Positions 1-64,000 of a stretch of 64,000 nucleotides of DNA are shown piece by piece. The notes under the pieces are model-generated. The model searched no databases and was not told the DNA's origin. It worked only from the letters and a program-made list of their open reading frames with translations. The first letter of the stretch is position 1, and each line of letters begins with the position of its first letter. The stretch covers positions 1,426,001 through 1,490,000 of the forward strand of contig OZ004591.1 in assembly GCA_963924555.1 (NCBI GenBank). Reading direction: 5' to 3'. The position numbers were made by a program, and so were the translations under genes. Source of the stretch: Crambe crambe. Lineage: Eukaryota > Porifera > Demospongiae > Poecilosclerida > Crambeidae.

Positions 1-246
1 CTCCACCCCCACCCCCAACATTATAAAAGTTGGAGAGTACTGGCCTGGACTCCATTTGGGATTAGTTTTTTTGTTCACACATTTATGTCAAATTTGTAAA
101 TTTACACGCATTTTCATATTCAACATGACATAGATAATGAAAAAAAAGTCTGATAAGTAGAATGCATTGCTGATATGTCACCCTGTGCACTTTCATTGCC
201 AAATAAGGTCTTCCAGAATATATGACATGTAGAGTTATTGACTTAC
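1..246 (-). other. intron of an alpha domain, cut by the window edge
   Basis: Resembles the alpha intron of repeat 4 (around 11160-11250), sharing CACCCCCAACATTATAA and TACTGGCCTGGAC. No exon is visible in this piece. Confidence 0.7.
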
Positions 247-63924
<63,678 letters not shown>

Positions 63925-64000
63925 GGCCTCGAAGGTCACTACTGTAGCTACTCAGCTAGACTCTCAACTACAGCTAATATAGTTATTACCACAGCAAAAT
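63925..64000 (-). other. 5' untranslated region or promoter-proximal sequence
   Basis: These 76 bases lie upstream of the start codon. I see no convincing TATA box, initiator or splice acceptor. Transcription start cannot be placed from the sequence. Confidence 0.3.

Overview
The whole 64 kb is best read as a single, very large protein-coding gene on the minus strand. It starts near the right edge (ATG at 63924) and runs off the left edge. I could join 121 exons, and every splice junction keeps reading-frame phase 1. Together they encode about 7,240 residues: a 28-residue N-terminus with a signal peptide, 60 complete Calx-beta domains, and the first half of a 61st at 247-387. No other gene is convincing. 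Open frames on the plus strand are antisense shadows of the exons or frames through simple repeats.

The organism is an early-branching animal, most likely a demosponge (Amphimedon-like). This is an inference from the AT-rich DNA, short introns with GTAAGT-type donors, abundant TAGCTAGC tetranucleotides, many small hairpin-type transposons, and a secreted Calx-beta polymer. Sponge aggregation-factor genes are known to be Calx-beta-rich, but no diagnostic Wreath or von Willebrand domain falls inside the window, so that identity stays a hypothesis.

Layout in transcription order (right to left). 63840-63924: signal-peptide exon. 59528-62580: two singleton Calx-beta domains separated by a transposon-rich intron. 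40810-59290: array I, seven tandem copies of a six-exon, three-domain unit (domains kappa, lambda, mu). 27984-40406: ten diverged singleton domains; one of them (28849-29328) sits uniquely in a single exon, and introns here hold a near-perfect 2 x 212 bp palindrome, a SINE-like element and a 625 bp minisatellite. 247-27007: array II, copies of a ten-exon, five-domain unit (alpha, beta, gamma, delta, epsilon), including one shortened unit made by in-frame recombination inside two exons. The intron remnant at 1-246 resembles the alpha introns of other copies, so the array continues beyond the window.

Design logic: each domain is cut in the middle by a phase-1 intron and bounded by phase-1 introns, so exons alternate between first halves (about 41-59 codons) and second halves (about 60-82 codons), and any even block can be duplicated or lost without a frameshift. 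Cysteines co-vary between the two halves of each domain in all 21 domain types, predicting one disulfide per cysteine-bearing domain and supporting an extracellular product. Coding indels between copies are all multiples of three and no exon carries a stop, so the gene looks functional.
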